50,316 nt of DNA from the NCBI GenBank assembly GCA_000787465.1, contig JSYX01000228.1, forward strand, positions 1 to 50,316, written 5' to 3'. Position numbers and translations under genes: made by a program. Positions 31,728 to 44,394 of this stretch are shown one piece after another. The notes under the pieces are model-generated. The model saw only the letters and a program-made list of their open reading frames with translations, was not told the origin of the DNA and made no database searches. Each line of letters begins with the position of its first letter. Within the stretch, counting starts at the first letter, position 1. The DNA is from Thermomucor indicae-seudaticae. Its lineage: Eukaryota > Mucoromycota > Mucoromycetes > Mucorales > Lichtheimiaceae.

Positions 31728-34700
31728 ATGGTCCGTACTCGTCGACAGACAAAAGCAGCTGCTGAGTCAAGCGTCGATTCGGTCAAGAAGCCGATGACTG
31801 ATGTTGTCAAGGATTCGGTATGAAAAGTAAAAGGAGAAGCGGGTTGAGCTGGATCAGACCTAAACTGAAAAAAATGAAATGGCAGATGCGTGGCGTGCAA
31901 GGCGGTAAAACGGTCAGACATGTCAAGAAGACGGGATCCAAGAAGCGTGCTGACAACCGAACTGTGAGCAAGCAACGGATCGAGTCTATCCGTGACTTTA
32001 AAAAAATCGGGGTTCGTGTCAATTGATTAAGGTTTGGAACTGTTGGCAATCGAGCCTAATTGGAGGAGGGGCTTTATGATAGGAGAAGGTGTACTACCTC
32101 GTCCATCGCACAGGCACCACGGCTATGCAAGACACTTGGGAAGCAGAGCAGGCCATTGAGTCTCTTGAAGTGCTATCGGAATTCCAACAACGGGTCCAGG
32201 AAAATGCAGGTTATGCCATTCACGGTACCGATATGGATGTGGATCATGAGGCTGCTGCTGTGGCGTCTTCTCGCTTCACTCGTGTCTCCAAGGCCCGTGC
32301 CATGCTTCGGCTTACTGACAAGGCCACAGCGGCGATCGATCCAAGTGACGACAGTGACAGTGCTCAGTCTTTGGTCGTCCGCAAGACTGGGTCCAAACGC
32401 AAGAGTACGTCATCGAGCAAGGCCAAGACTACTACTACTGGATCGGCAGCAAGTGCAAACAAGAAGCCCAGAGGATTGGAAGCACGGAAGGCTGCAGAGG
32501 CAGAAGCACGACAAGACCGCAAGTCGGAACGCTCAGTCCTGGTCGAAACTTTAGAAGACCACGCAGTGTTGGTTGATGAGACGGATTGCTGTCTACGATG
32601 CGCAACACTGGTATATCGTCAAGCCATTGAGACGCAAGACGTGGAAAGACTTAAAGTTGCCATTCAAGACCGTGATAATGTCCCTCATTGGTCCACAGAA
32701 GACGTTGAAAACTGGGGCGACTCTGTCCTCTATGCGGCCATGAAAACCGGGAATCCCGAGATACCAAGCACTCTGCTTGCTAAAGAAGAAGGCAATGAAA
32801 AACGAGTTCAGGTTCCAGAAAAATATCTTTACTATGGCAGCAACACTGGTTACGTTGGGCGCTACACGTTCGGTCATACAGTCCGGTAAACTATCTGCTT
32901 CAATGCAGATCAATACCTCGCAAAAACTAACATCCTCTCTTTCTTCATTTGTCCAGCAAAGTGAATGAAGCCCGTGGAAATCGTCAAGGAGACTCTGCCT
33001 TTTTCAGAACTGCCGGCAAGAATCCATTAGAAGTAGATATCAATCGTCAGCCTGAAGGAGAGGACGTCCATCGATGGATGCCCAGCTTACAAGACTGTAA
33101 CCTTCCTGAAAACATGGCCGGATTATTCTCCACAGGAAGAAACAACTACTACCTCACGCAAAAGGGCTTTTACTTTACTGTGGCTTCAGGAAACAGAGCT
33201 TTGGCGGCCAACTTTGTCAAACGATCTGCCGCTCGAACCGGCTTCAATCACTTGCATAGCCAGGTGTTACAGGTAGGTAGAAAAGACCATCAACCGTCAG
33301 CGATACCCTTCCATTTCTCACTACCGTTATATGCCACACAGTTCACCACCGGGCAGAATCTGACAACCTACCGACGCAACCAAATCCTAAAGAAGGCACA
33401 CGACGCCGGGTGTATCACTCCCTTGCAATGTGCAGCGATCAACCCGTCAAGCCGCTACCTGAAAGAATTGTTCGAGCAACTTACGCCGGCTGAACGCCTG
33501 GAGGCTGACGAGTTTGGCAGGACCGTCGCTCATTTCGCGGCTGCGAGCACAACACCAGACTGCTTGGAATACCTCATCTCGCAAGAATACAACCTTTCTG
33601 CCGGCGACAAGTACAAGATCACACCACTGATTCAGGCTGCTCGCTTTGGTCGACCGCGCAATGTCCGTCTTTTGCTCACCTATCTAAGCAAGGACACCCT
33701 GCCGTCCAGCGAGTTCGCTGATCACACGCTGCTCCGTCAGAAATGGCGCCCATTGCATTATGCTGCGTATTTTGGTCATGCCGAGACTTGTCGAGAACTT
33801 ATTGACTGCGGTGCCACGGTTGAAGCTGCTGATTCCGGAACGCATGCCACGCCGCTCATGTTTGCTGCTCAGCGAGGCCACTTGGAATGCGTCAAGGTTT
33901 TTGTAGAACATGGACAAGCGGACTTGGAAGCTAGAGACAGGTACGGGCGTACCCCGCTGCATTTAGCCAGTATCGGTGGCCACGTCGAGGTTGCAAAGTA
34001 CCTATTGCTTCAAGGCGTGGATGCCAATGCTGCCGATACGTCCCTGAACCGACCCATGCACTATGCTGCCGGGTTTGGACGCCTGCGACTGTTGCAACTG
34101 TTGATTCATCTGGGCCAAGCTGACTCTTCCGCGGCCAACGTATGGAGAACCACCCCGTGCTCTGTGGCAAACCTCAAGGGCCATATAGCTATTGTCCAAT
34201 ATCTCTTGAATAACACAAGCATTGATGTCAACTTTAAAGACGAAGACGGCATGACAATGCTTCACAGATGCGTATCCGAAAAGGTTGAAAGCAAGCTGGA
34301 GATGGAGCAGACCCTTCGCAAGGCAAAATTACTGATATCCAAGAATGCAAATGTGGATATGAAATCCGTCGATGGTAAGTTTCAATATATATATTTCTCT
34401 CTGTGGATTCTAGCATTGCTAAATGGAAAATGGGCCTTTGCAGGCGAAACTGTCCTCCATTGCTTGGTACGGCCCGATGACTTTAGAAGAAATCGCCCTG
34501 CAGGATGGACGGCTGCTGACACGCATACTGGCAACGAGACACCATTGGAGTTGGACGATAAGGAAGGCATCGACTTTCAGAAGACACTGGTGCACATGGT
34601 TATTGCGGCCGGTGCAGACATTGACGCAGTCAATCTGAACGGCGAAACGCCATTAGCGGTGGCTATGTCGCGAAAGAATCATCATCTGGTCGCAGCTCTT

Positions 34701-37700
34701 TTGGAGCATGATGCAAAATTTTGGGACGCTGTGGACGCTAGGGGCAACAACTTCTTTCACTACTTATTCTCGTTGGGTGCCGCTCTGGACAAGTTACCGA
34801 CGCGACGAGACGTGGACAGAGTGCGGAAGGGTCGTCATGAGAGCATTGTCCAGGGTATCTGGGATCATGTAGTAAGATTATCTGCTCGGGCTTCAGTTGA
34901 CGACATCCACGCAAAGGTAAAGTACATAGGCAACGGCGGGAACACATTGCTTGGATTTTACGACTAATTGTAACGAACTCGACCACGTAGGTCAATGCGC
35001 CCAATTATGATGGATACCCGCCACTGCTTGCCGGTGTATGCAAGGCGGTTGACTCACAGAGGGCTGCTGTCAAGGCAGAGAAGAACCGAGTTCGCTCCAA
35101 GTATTACTCAACGCAACAAAACTTTTCTTCAAAGAGCCAAGGATTTGAACGCGAAGAAGCTGTTTTTGAGTTTCGATTTCAGCATTGGGTATGCACTAAG
35201 GGCTATACATTGCTTCTTACTTCATATTGACGACCAACTTTTTCGATACGCAGTTTGAGGTTGTGCACAAGATTATCGAATCATTCCGTCCTGATATGCG
35301 AGCAACTGTTCAACTACCCAAAGATTTCCTAAAGAAGAATCCAAAGCCCAAAGTGTCCGATTTTCCTCAACGAACAGGCTACAGTGCCTTACATCTTGGT
35401 AAGAGGCTATTAAAAGGGATGTTGACAGACCAATGGATACTAACATCCATTTGTAGCTTCAGCAAGTCAGGATGCTGGCCTTTTGAGATTTTTGATGAAC
35501 CACGGCTGCGATCCGAACCAGTGCGTCAAAGACGGCGGTGTTTTCCAGAATGCCTCTGGAGACCCTCCTATGCTGCTTGGATTCTTCAGGAAGAGATTCA
35601 GTGTGCAAGAATACCTTCCCGATGATAGCCTGCAAACGATCGAACACTCTGAAAAGCTCTTCAACATCATAAAGCCGGATTTCGAGCAGCTTTTGCCTGA
35701 CGCCATTCGGGCCTATCTTGATCACGGTGCGAATCCATGCATCCTTAACAAGTCAGGTCTATCTGCTCTTATCAAAGCCGCTTCAGAATTGGATGGTGTT
35801 CTTCTCGGGGATATGAGTGCAGCCTGCGTCAAATATCATTTGGAAGGTGTTGATTCTCGCGATAAGAAAGATCTGACTGCTCTGATGCATGCGGTCGACG
35901 CCACACAAAGTATCTTGAAGACCAAGAATGAGGGCATTGACCTGTCTCCAATCCAGCACTTGCTGTCGGCCGGAGCAAATCCTAACAAGATATACAGAAC
36001 CTATGGTGACTCTGTGTTCATGAAAACTCTGCGGCTCGGATATCCACCATTGGTAGACATCATGATCAAGTACACGAAGCATGTTATCGATCATACGATT
36101 GTCAACAAAGGCGAGTCTTCTTTTGCTGCTTCCTGTAGTAGGAAGTTTTATTCATTTGTTATATTTGTAGAGCTCGAGACTCCTGCAATAGTAGCAAGCA
36201 AAGCCGAAAACATGGAAATTACCAAAAGTTACTATAAACTTATGGTCGAGTCATACCAAGAAACACCCTTCAATGTCAACTGCGTCGATCGGGAGAAAAA
36301 CACGGCGTTGAGCTTGGCTGCCAAGTCTGGAGATGAAGACGCAGTCAAGGCACTCCTACGATGTGGCGCGGATCCGAACCATGCTGTGATAGACCGCAAA
36401 GGCAATATCAAGCTTCCTCTGTTGCTTGCTGTAGAACAAGGCTATATGGCTATTGCGCAATTGCTTCTCGAGGCTAAAGCGAATGTGAACTCCCGGGACC
36501 ATCATGGGCGAACACCACTTCACTATGCTGCTCTTGCCAAGAAGCATACCTTGATCAAGCTGCTTCTGGACGTTGGTGCTGATGTTCATGCTCTTGATAA
36601 CAAGCAACGCACAGCGCTCCACTTGGCACTTGAACAGACCAAGACTATGACCAATGCTTCTTTAAGAATGGAAAAGCTGCTTATCCAAGCCGGAGCTGAT
36701 CTCAATGCCGTTGATGTGTTTGGTATGTTACTGCTGAAGACCTCTTCTTTGTGGCATATAAACAAATTCTAACTGTTTTCATCGTCAACATAGGACGTAC
36801 ACCATTGCATGTGGCTTTCGTAGGCTTGGATATGATTCCAGACATGCGTTCGACGGTTTTGACGCACAAGAAGGCAAAGAAACTGGCCAAAAGAGACATG
36901 GATGCAAGGAGAGTTGAGGAGCAGACTGACGAATATGTGAGGAAGTACGGTTTTGGAGACGACAAATCAGACGAGTTGATTCAAGATGGAGCCAGGCTTT
37001 ACCTTCAAGCTAAAGAGGCCGAGAAGAAGTCCAAGGAAAGCGATAATGATCTCGTGATTACCACTGAAGAAGAAGCTAGCCTTGCTGTCTATTCCGGCAT
37101 GCAATGGGAAGCCGACAATAGACAACCTGAAAAGTCTGATCCTGTTGACATTGTCATGTTCCTCCTTGGTTTCCCTGGTATTCAGTGTGATGTTGCCGAC
37201 AAGTTTGGACGGACGCCGCTTCATTATGCAGCCTGTGTCGGTGCGTTCTCCTGCACTTCCTATCTCCTTGAGAAGGGCGTGGATGGCAATGCTCGCGACT
37301 CGGACGAGGTAAGAAGCCTTGGTATATCGAACTCAAGAAAGACAGTTAACTCTAATTTTTTGCATGCGCAGAATACTCCATTGCAACTGGCATTGCTTTA
37401 CAGCCACGTGGATTTTGCCGCAATGCTTTGCAACCAGGGAGTTTCGATTGGCGGAACTATGACTTTACCGAGAAGCGAACCTGTTACGACACTCAACTAC
37501 TGCTTGTCCAAAGGCTTTATGAATATCGCTTATATGCTGTTAAAAAACGGGAATCATGTCCTAGGCAAGTCAACGGATAAGAGCGCATATGGAAGACTTT
37601 ATACTTATTTTGTGTGCTGATTGTTATTAGAGTCACTGCGCGACGCTCTCCGAACAGGTCGTTTCCATGTGTCAGATATCCTCCTTGATTCTGAAAATGA

Positions 37701-40700
37701 TGCTGTCCTTTCTGGAGTAACTGACAAAGACCAACAAAACTTGTGGCATATCATTGCTGATTTTACACCTTTCAATCGGTAAGCGCAAGCAATTTTACAA
37801 CTTGGCTTATAGCGAATCCTAATAGATGATGATAGGGAAATATGGGAGGAGTATCTACCGGATATCATGCACAAGCTTACTCGACTGTCGCTGGATGTCC
37901 GCCCCGATGCACACAAACGCAGTCCTGTACATTACGCAGCGTCCCATGGTCAAAGCACTCTCCTGTCTGAATTGATAAAAATGGATGCTTGTCCTATCAA
38001 TCAGCTTGACGAAGATGGCTTGTCAGAAATCTGGTATGCGGTTAACTCCAACAACACTGACTGCGTGAAGGTATGTGGTTCGGATCAATTTGCCCTCTGT
38101 TCTTGCTTATACTAACCATCTTTACAACAAACAGATCTTATTGGACGCAGGCGCTGATGTCAACTTGAGCAATAACCAAGAGAAGGATTCGGTTCTGCTG
38201 ATCGCCACGAAGAACAAGAACGAGGAAATGCTGAAGCTACTACTGAAGGCCAATGCAAATACGGACGCAGACAGTCAGTTTGGGCGGAAAAGCGCTGTGA
38301 TGCAAGCCTGTCTCTCGGGATCAGATGCTTTGCTGAAGGTTTGTATATTAACAATCCGGTAGGTTGGGCAACAGTCTAACATTACTGTTCCCTAGCTTTT
38401 GATTGACGCCGGTGCTGATATCAACCAGCCGTCGATGGTGACGCGCACCCATAGAAACGTGAAGAAGAAGGTCAAAATGTACCCTATCTTTGCAGCAAAG
38501 GAGAGCGGTCTGAAGGTAATTCTTTGAACTAAAGTTTGCTGAATATGACATATTGATCTGTAATGTCAGGCATTGATCAATGCGGGCGTTGATCTAAATG
38601 TGTTGGGTCCTGACGAAGAGCCTTGGGAGCATCGATCTTTCTTCATGGACTACAGTTATCGGATTCAGAATGTTGATATGCTAAAGGTAAATATCGGGAA
38701 AACAACGGTCATAGATACCGAATGATATAACAGATTTTGCTAGTTCATGCTTGGCAATGGAGTGGATATCAATCTGTGCGACAACCCGTCTGGTCGAACC
38801 ATATTTTATCAATACCTATTCGATCGAATTGAGCAACGCAGACTCCCGGTAAGCATGGAAAATGATAATAGCGCATCTTGTGCTAACTGGTATCTTGCTT
38901 GGCAGGTACCCGTGTATGAGTATATGTTACAGCATGGCAAGCCCGACGTCAATCGGATCGATTCTGTCAACGGAATGACTCCACTTGAATATGCTATCCG
39001 TCAGCACGACCGCATTTTAGTTGAGGTAGGATGAACCAAGTCAGTTTTCGTCAAGATTCGCAACTGACGAATATGATGTAGCGCTTCTTGGAGCTTGGAG
39101 CGAATCCAAACATGGTCAGCTTTGCGCAAGGCAAGGAGAATAGCGCCGATCTCTACACGGGTGGCAAATTGAATGCATTGTTCCATGCCGCTGCACAAAA
39201 CGACCTGGCCATTCTACAGTCGCTATGTGAACGTTCACATCACCAGATCGACTTCCACGCACGAGACGACGAGGGACGTACACTGGTCTCATTTATTGCC
39301 AGCTTGGCTTATTCGCATGAAAATGTGGATATGCTCCAATACATTATTTCAGCCTACGGCGAGAATTATTTGGCTTTCCTTGAAATGCGCGACCACCACG
39401 GTATGTGTAGCTCAAACTTCAGTTATAGTTAACAAGCTAACAAGATGTTTACTCTACTGCAGGCAAGCGGGCTGCTGATTATGCATTTTCAAATGACCGC
39501 AAGAGCATGTATAGCGCGCTACTCGCTTTAGGCGTGGCTCCCGTTACAGAAACCGCAGACCCGTCAACACTCATAGGATCGGAAACTATGGATCTCGACT
39601 ATATCACCTTGCAATCTACAGAGGAAGATGCTGAAGCAGAAAGGGCTATATTGGAAGCTGAGTTGAAGGCTAAATCGAACAACGAGGATACGCAAATGCA
39701 AGATAGTGAAGATGATGACAAGCCAAAAGTGGATCCTTACTCAAAAATGGAAAAGATTGGGCGTATTGTGGAAGAGAATGGGCGACCCTTGGATATCATG
39801 GTCCAAAAGATTGATGTTTCTACAGGCTATTATGGCTGTAACTTGTGGGTAACCAAGATGGAGTGCTGAAATGGCTGTAGTGCTAATTGTCAGGAAACCA
39901 CTAGGTTCTACAAACTTTCGGTCATCCACAACACTGTTTTGGACGTATATGTCTTGTGGACGCGGTGGGGATCCTTTGGTGAAGAAGGAATGCATCAAAA
40001 AACGCCGTTCTTGGACAAGGAAGAAGCCATTGCCGAGTTCAAGTCTATTTTCAAGTCCAAGACGGGAAATCACTGGGAAATGCTTGATGAATTTGTCCCT
40101 AGACCTGGAAGATTCGAACTAATGCAAGCCAGACCGCCTCGAAAGCCAGTTATTCTAAAGGACTTCAAGTTCCTTGAGACCGCGGTCCCTTCTCAGCTGC
40201 CTTCTTCCTTGTATGAAACGCTGCAAGTGATGGTCAACTTTGCAAACCTCAACACGGGCTACAGAAATCTTGAACTTGATATTCCAGTCGGCCAAGTTCC
40301 TCAACGTTGCGTTGACGAGGCTTTCGAGATCTTAAAAAAACTCGAGAAGATCAGCGAGCGTTACAATCAAATCTACTACAACGCAAACACCAAAGAGCTC
40401 CATGCAGAAAAGAAAGGTAAAATAAGCACTATAATCAGAAAGTGATATATGGAGACGCTAACGATATATGTCTAGAGCTCGCACACAAGATTGCAAAATA
40501 CAGTAACAAGTATTACCGACTGCTGCCTCGCAATACAGACAAGACAAGCGGTATCAAACCCCTCGTTCGGCAAGATCAGTTGAGCACTGAGTGGGGTCGT
40601 TTGCTGAACCTTAGCCATATTATCTTTACGACAAACGTGATCCTTGCCGCCAAACGACGGGCTTCAGAAATCCATCCGCTCGACTATTGCTACCGTGCTT

Positions 40701-42156
40701 TAAGCTGCCAGTTAACCGAAGTCGGGCCAGATTCTAGCGAGTACAGAATGGTGAAAAAGTACATGTCCAGCACTTCTGGAAACAACCCCTTCGATATTGT
40801 CCATCTTTTTGCGGTCGAGCGACAAGGCGAAGCGGAAAGATTCAAGAAGTTTGAAAAGAACGAAAATCGCAAGCTCTTGTGGCATGGATCCAATGCACGG
40901 AACTTTATGGGTATCTTGAAGCAAGGCATTCGCCGTACGCCTGCCACGGCGTTGCAAAATGTAAGTCTTGTTATTCCACATAACGCCGCGTTCAATAACA
41001 TAAAGTGCCGTTTAGGGAGCTATGTTTGGTGAAGGGATTTACTTTGCAGACATGTTCTGTAAAGCAATTAAATACGCTGGAAACTACAATCCGCGCTTCA
41101 ACGGCGGTCGTCGATTACTTGGCCAGCGCCAAAAGTTTACGACGGATCATCCAGCTTATGCTCTTGTCCTGCTCTGTGAAGTGGCTCTTGGTCAAGAATG
41201 CGAAATGGTGTACTATGACGCAGATCAATTTAGGAAAGGCGTTCATCTCTCAGTCAAAGGCGTTGGTCGTGAAGTTCCCAATCCAGCTAATACTGTGATC
41301 GACGAACATGGGGTTAGTACAGTTCTAAAGAAAGCAGCTGGTTTTCCCTCCTTCAGTTGACTGATGTTTTCGATACAGACGCGCATCATGATGGGACCAC
41401 CTATGATACAGAATGAAGTTTTGGGAGAAACACCGTACCTCGAGAGAAACGAATACATCGTCTATGACGAGTCCCAGGTCAAGATACGCTACATGGTGCT
41501 CGTGCAAGATCGTCGATACTGCTCTCTCTGTCAAGAATGTGGTTCAAATGAGCGCAAGAAGCTTTGTGAATATGATGAAACCGATGAAAACTTTGCTTTT
41601 CCAGGGTTGTCAGAATTCGAAGGCTGGCTCTGTTGGTTTTCCCTAAAACGAGCCGGCAAGTCCTTACAAGCCATTTTCAAGGAGAAACTCGACGATTTCA
41701 TTGACTCGCGCAAATACAGTAAGTCGCTTGCTTCGTTTTCGCGTAGATAATACGCATCGATTAATTAACACTGGGGAAATTTAGCCGCACTATGGGATCC
41801 TCCAGTTCCCTTGACGCGAGACAGCAAGGTTTGCAAAGACTGCGCGGCAAATGTTATATGCCGCATTGCAGTGGAGTATGTTCGAAACATGAGTGATGGC
41901 CTTCCTGGTAAGTGTACCACGACAGTTAAAGCATGGTCCGTAATGGTTGCTGATAGAAATATCATCGCTTGCAGAGACCTTCCAGAAACGACCGGTATGT
42001 CGCTATGGTCAAGCATGCCATGACAAGGAAAACCTGGAACATGCAAAGCAGTATCAACACTGGTTCAGTCCCGAACAAACCGAGGACGGAAACAATGACG
42101 GTTCAGCTGACGAGGAGAATGAAAGTGAAGAAGATGACGATTCCGGCGTATTCTAG
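31728..42156 (+). CDS. Giant chromodomain-ankyrin-WGR-PARP-PBZ protein
   Basis: 26 exons, all phases consistent, total 8,862 nt = 2,953 aa: 31728-31817, 31886-32011, 32083-32885, 32957-33272, 33342-34374, 34444-34916, 34991-35188, 35254-35398, 35457-36722, 36794-37308, 37372-37564, 37631-37778, 37836-38070, 38135-38338, 38396-38515, 38570-38686, 38744-38848, 38906-39025, 39082-39400, 39463-39848, 39894-40416, 40476-40960, 41016-41312, 41379-41718, 41785-41907, 41975-42156. Order: basic N-tail; chromodomain (~60-108: RIESIRDFKK, VYYLVHRTG, DTWEAEQAI); about 20 ankyrin repeats (~440-2200); WGR (~2305-2390, LWTRWGSFGEEG); PARP regulatory helices; catalytic domain with the H-Y-E triad (LLWHGSNARN, GEGIYFADMF, RNEYIVYDESQ). 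It ends in a CHFR-like cysteine-rich region and a PBZ finger (CRYGQACHDKENLEHAKQYQH). It should make poly(ADP-ribose), probably in chromatin and DNA damage. Intron 37565-37630 is GC-AG. Confidence 0.9.
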
Positions 42157-42258
42157 TTTGCATCCCGTCCTTTGCTCTTTGTGTTGTCTTTCCATTCCTT
42201 TACTTGCTATTGTATGGCCTTGCTTCTATGCGCTTTAAATCCCAAATCATGATATGGA

Positions 42259-42264
42259 AATAAA
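42259..42264 (+). terminator. Poly(A) signal of the PARP gene
   Basis: AATAAA 103 nt after the PARP stop codon, the first such hexamer downstream. Confidence 0.5.
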
Positions 42265-43122
42265 TGTTTTCTTTCGTTTTGCGTTTACGAAACCTCTGCT
42301 GGCGTCTAAGAATCCCTTATAACTCAAGGATGCTTGCTCCTGACTTAGAGAGCAGCACATTCCAATAGTCAGTTAACGCATTTTTGCGTCAAATGAAATA
42401 GACACATTGACATGTGTTTTTGGATTTATTGTATGTTATTATGCACAATGGATGTGGTCTACTACAAGATCCGATTTTGGGTGGGGAATGGAGAACGCCA
42501 TGTTGCTTTTACTACGAGTAGAAGTCAGACATCCGCGATCGTTCCTCATTAAACGCAGCTGTCGACCATTGCATATTCGCCACAAGCCATTTCGGTGGTC
42601 CATGACATAAGCATATAAGTCGTATCCTATTGATAATCAATGGAACATATGTATGTGACGAAGCTCATTATCACATACTGACAAATTGAAACTCGAATAC
42701 CCTCAACTCCTGAGGGTCGAGGTTATGAAACCTGCCATCGGACCGCAGTAAAATCGCAGCGAACGGAGGGACAGCAGAGAAGCATTCTTACGTGTGATTG
42801 CTGTAACTGATATGACACAGTAGGATCTGATCAGCAGAAAAAAGTGCTTATCAGCATCCTCTTGTTAGTGAAAGATGAGTTAAACAATCTTTTCTGTGAT
42901 GATCCGCATCTAATATGTAGAGTATCGAAGGGGATACTATCTCCGTCTGACATAATCAATATATGAGCAAAGGATCGCAAATTGTTGCTCGATCAACAAC
43001 ATTATGCACTCGTAAACCCTTAACGAAGCGTTTTTGATTCTTATCACTGTCTTACCATGCAGAAATGAAAAGCCTTAAATACTCGGCTTTGCGCAGAATT
43101 CTTTGGGGTCCCACGTTCAAAA
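42265..43122. other. Gap between PARP and Gag-like gene 1
   Basis: About 860 bp of AT-rich DNA with no supported gene. No long terminal repeat pair was recognised around the Gag-like gene. Confidence 0.45.
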
Positions 43123-43843
43123 CATGTGTCACGAATCGGTGGTTACTGTTAACAAGAATGCACAAGTCGCTTACCCGGCTGTACGCCGGTCTCCAATTCC
43201 GGAAAGCTGGCGTGTTACGAACAGCGAGGAAGCTACGGTCATCTTCAACTTTAAGAACGTTGTGGCCAGCAAGCAAGAAGCCTACCTCGAGGTGAAAATC
43301 TTTTATGGCGAGAACAAGGTCGTCGCCGCGAAGCCAATCTATTCGCAAACCATCCCGAGCGGCTGGATCGTCATTGAAGTCTTGTTCGCCGATGAAGAAA
43401 GCCGACGAGAAGCGCTTAGGACCGGTTTGACAACGACTACGGGCGAGGTGGTGATTGCGGCCCCGCAGCTCCCCACGGGTTACTATTATCATGCGTCAGG
43501 CTTATTTAACTTGCCCTTGGAAACACCTGAAAAGGCGCTTGCAAGAATCCGAGCAGAAGTTCAGACTTACCTGGCAAGCGGAAGATGCGCGTACACGTCG
43601 ATCGAAGACATTGTGCTGCAGCGCGATGCCAAGACAGGCTTTTATGAAGGAAACGCTACGGTCATTTTGAAAGGACCATTTACGCAAACACGTTATGGCG
43701 GATGGATCAACTTTGCCCAGGGAATCCAGGCCTCGCCGATCCAATCTTTCCGCGAATACTGCGGTAATTGCAAAATGTTGAACGATCACAGTGCGAACGA
43801 TTGCTCTGTCTTTACGAGCACTAGGCGAGAACTCGTGTACTAA
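43123..43843 (+). CDS. Gag/ORF1-like zinc-knuckle protein, copy 1
   Basis: Intronless, 239 aa from the ATG at 43123 (the open frame extends a little upstream but without an ATG). Two similar alpha/beta segments of the RRM-like type are suggested: residues ~30-105 (ATVIFNFKNVVASKQEAY...IVIEVLFADEESRREAL) and ~125-200 (HASGLFNLPLETPEKALARI...YEGNATVILKG). A C-terminal knuckle follows, YCGNCKMLNDHSANDC, spaced C-x2-C-x5-H-x4-C. That layout resembles Gag or LINE ORF1 nucleic-acid-binding proteins of fungal retroelements. No reverse transcriptase or repeats flank it, so it may be a stranded or domesticated ORF. An AATAAA follows at 43,891. A diverged paralogue sits 2 kb to the right. Confidence 0.7.
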
Positions 43844-44394
43844 GCCAGTGTGCTTTTATCTTTTTACTTTAGCAACCAGCTTGATGCTCTAATAAAACTG
43901 CCTTCGATCCAGCGCTTGCCGTTAGCATAAATATCATGTTCACATTATTGGCAGGTTCTTTAGATGATTAGTGGGCTGTTTCTTTATAAGTTCTGCAGTT
44001 TTGGAAGTCGTGCACACTATTTTTTAGGTTATCCAACAGAATCTTCGTTAAGCACGACTAATAGAAAAGCAAACATTTGCCCATTGCGAATTACCACACA
44101 CAACCCTGCGGTACTTATCTTTCCTCGGCTTTAATAAGATACCAGGGTCTATAGTCAACATATAACTAGGACGGTTTGCAAAGTACGGAGGGATGTTGCG
44201 TTGGAAGAATCAGAGAAAAGGATGGTGATGCAAAGGGAAACTTCTCATTGTTCGAAAAGGAACAGACGACACGCATGTCTTTCGAATATGTCATTGCAAG
44301 GGCAGACAAACACAGAGAATGCCAACAGTTCTATTAAACAAACTACCTCATTTTTTGTGTCAGAAAGATGATTGTCCGGTTGTTAATGTACCCT
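43844..44394. other. Gap between Gag-like gene 1 and Maf
   Basis: About 550 bp; AATAAA at 43891-43896 serves the gene on the left. Nothing else recognised. Confidence 0.5.

Noticed and set aside
31393..31797. 134-codon plus-strand frame before PARP
   Set aside because: It overlaps PARP exon 1 in another frame, starts without good context and has no motif.
33273..33341. Reading through the 69-nt PARP segment as coding
   Set aside because: It is open and a multiple of three, but has good GT..AG ends and interrupts the run VLQ-FTTGQ; treated as an intron that might sometimes be retained.
36134..36169. Possible 36-nt intron in PARP exon 9
   Set aside because: It has GT..AG ends, but removal creates a stop (T+AG); the frame is open if it is kept.
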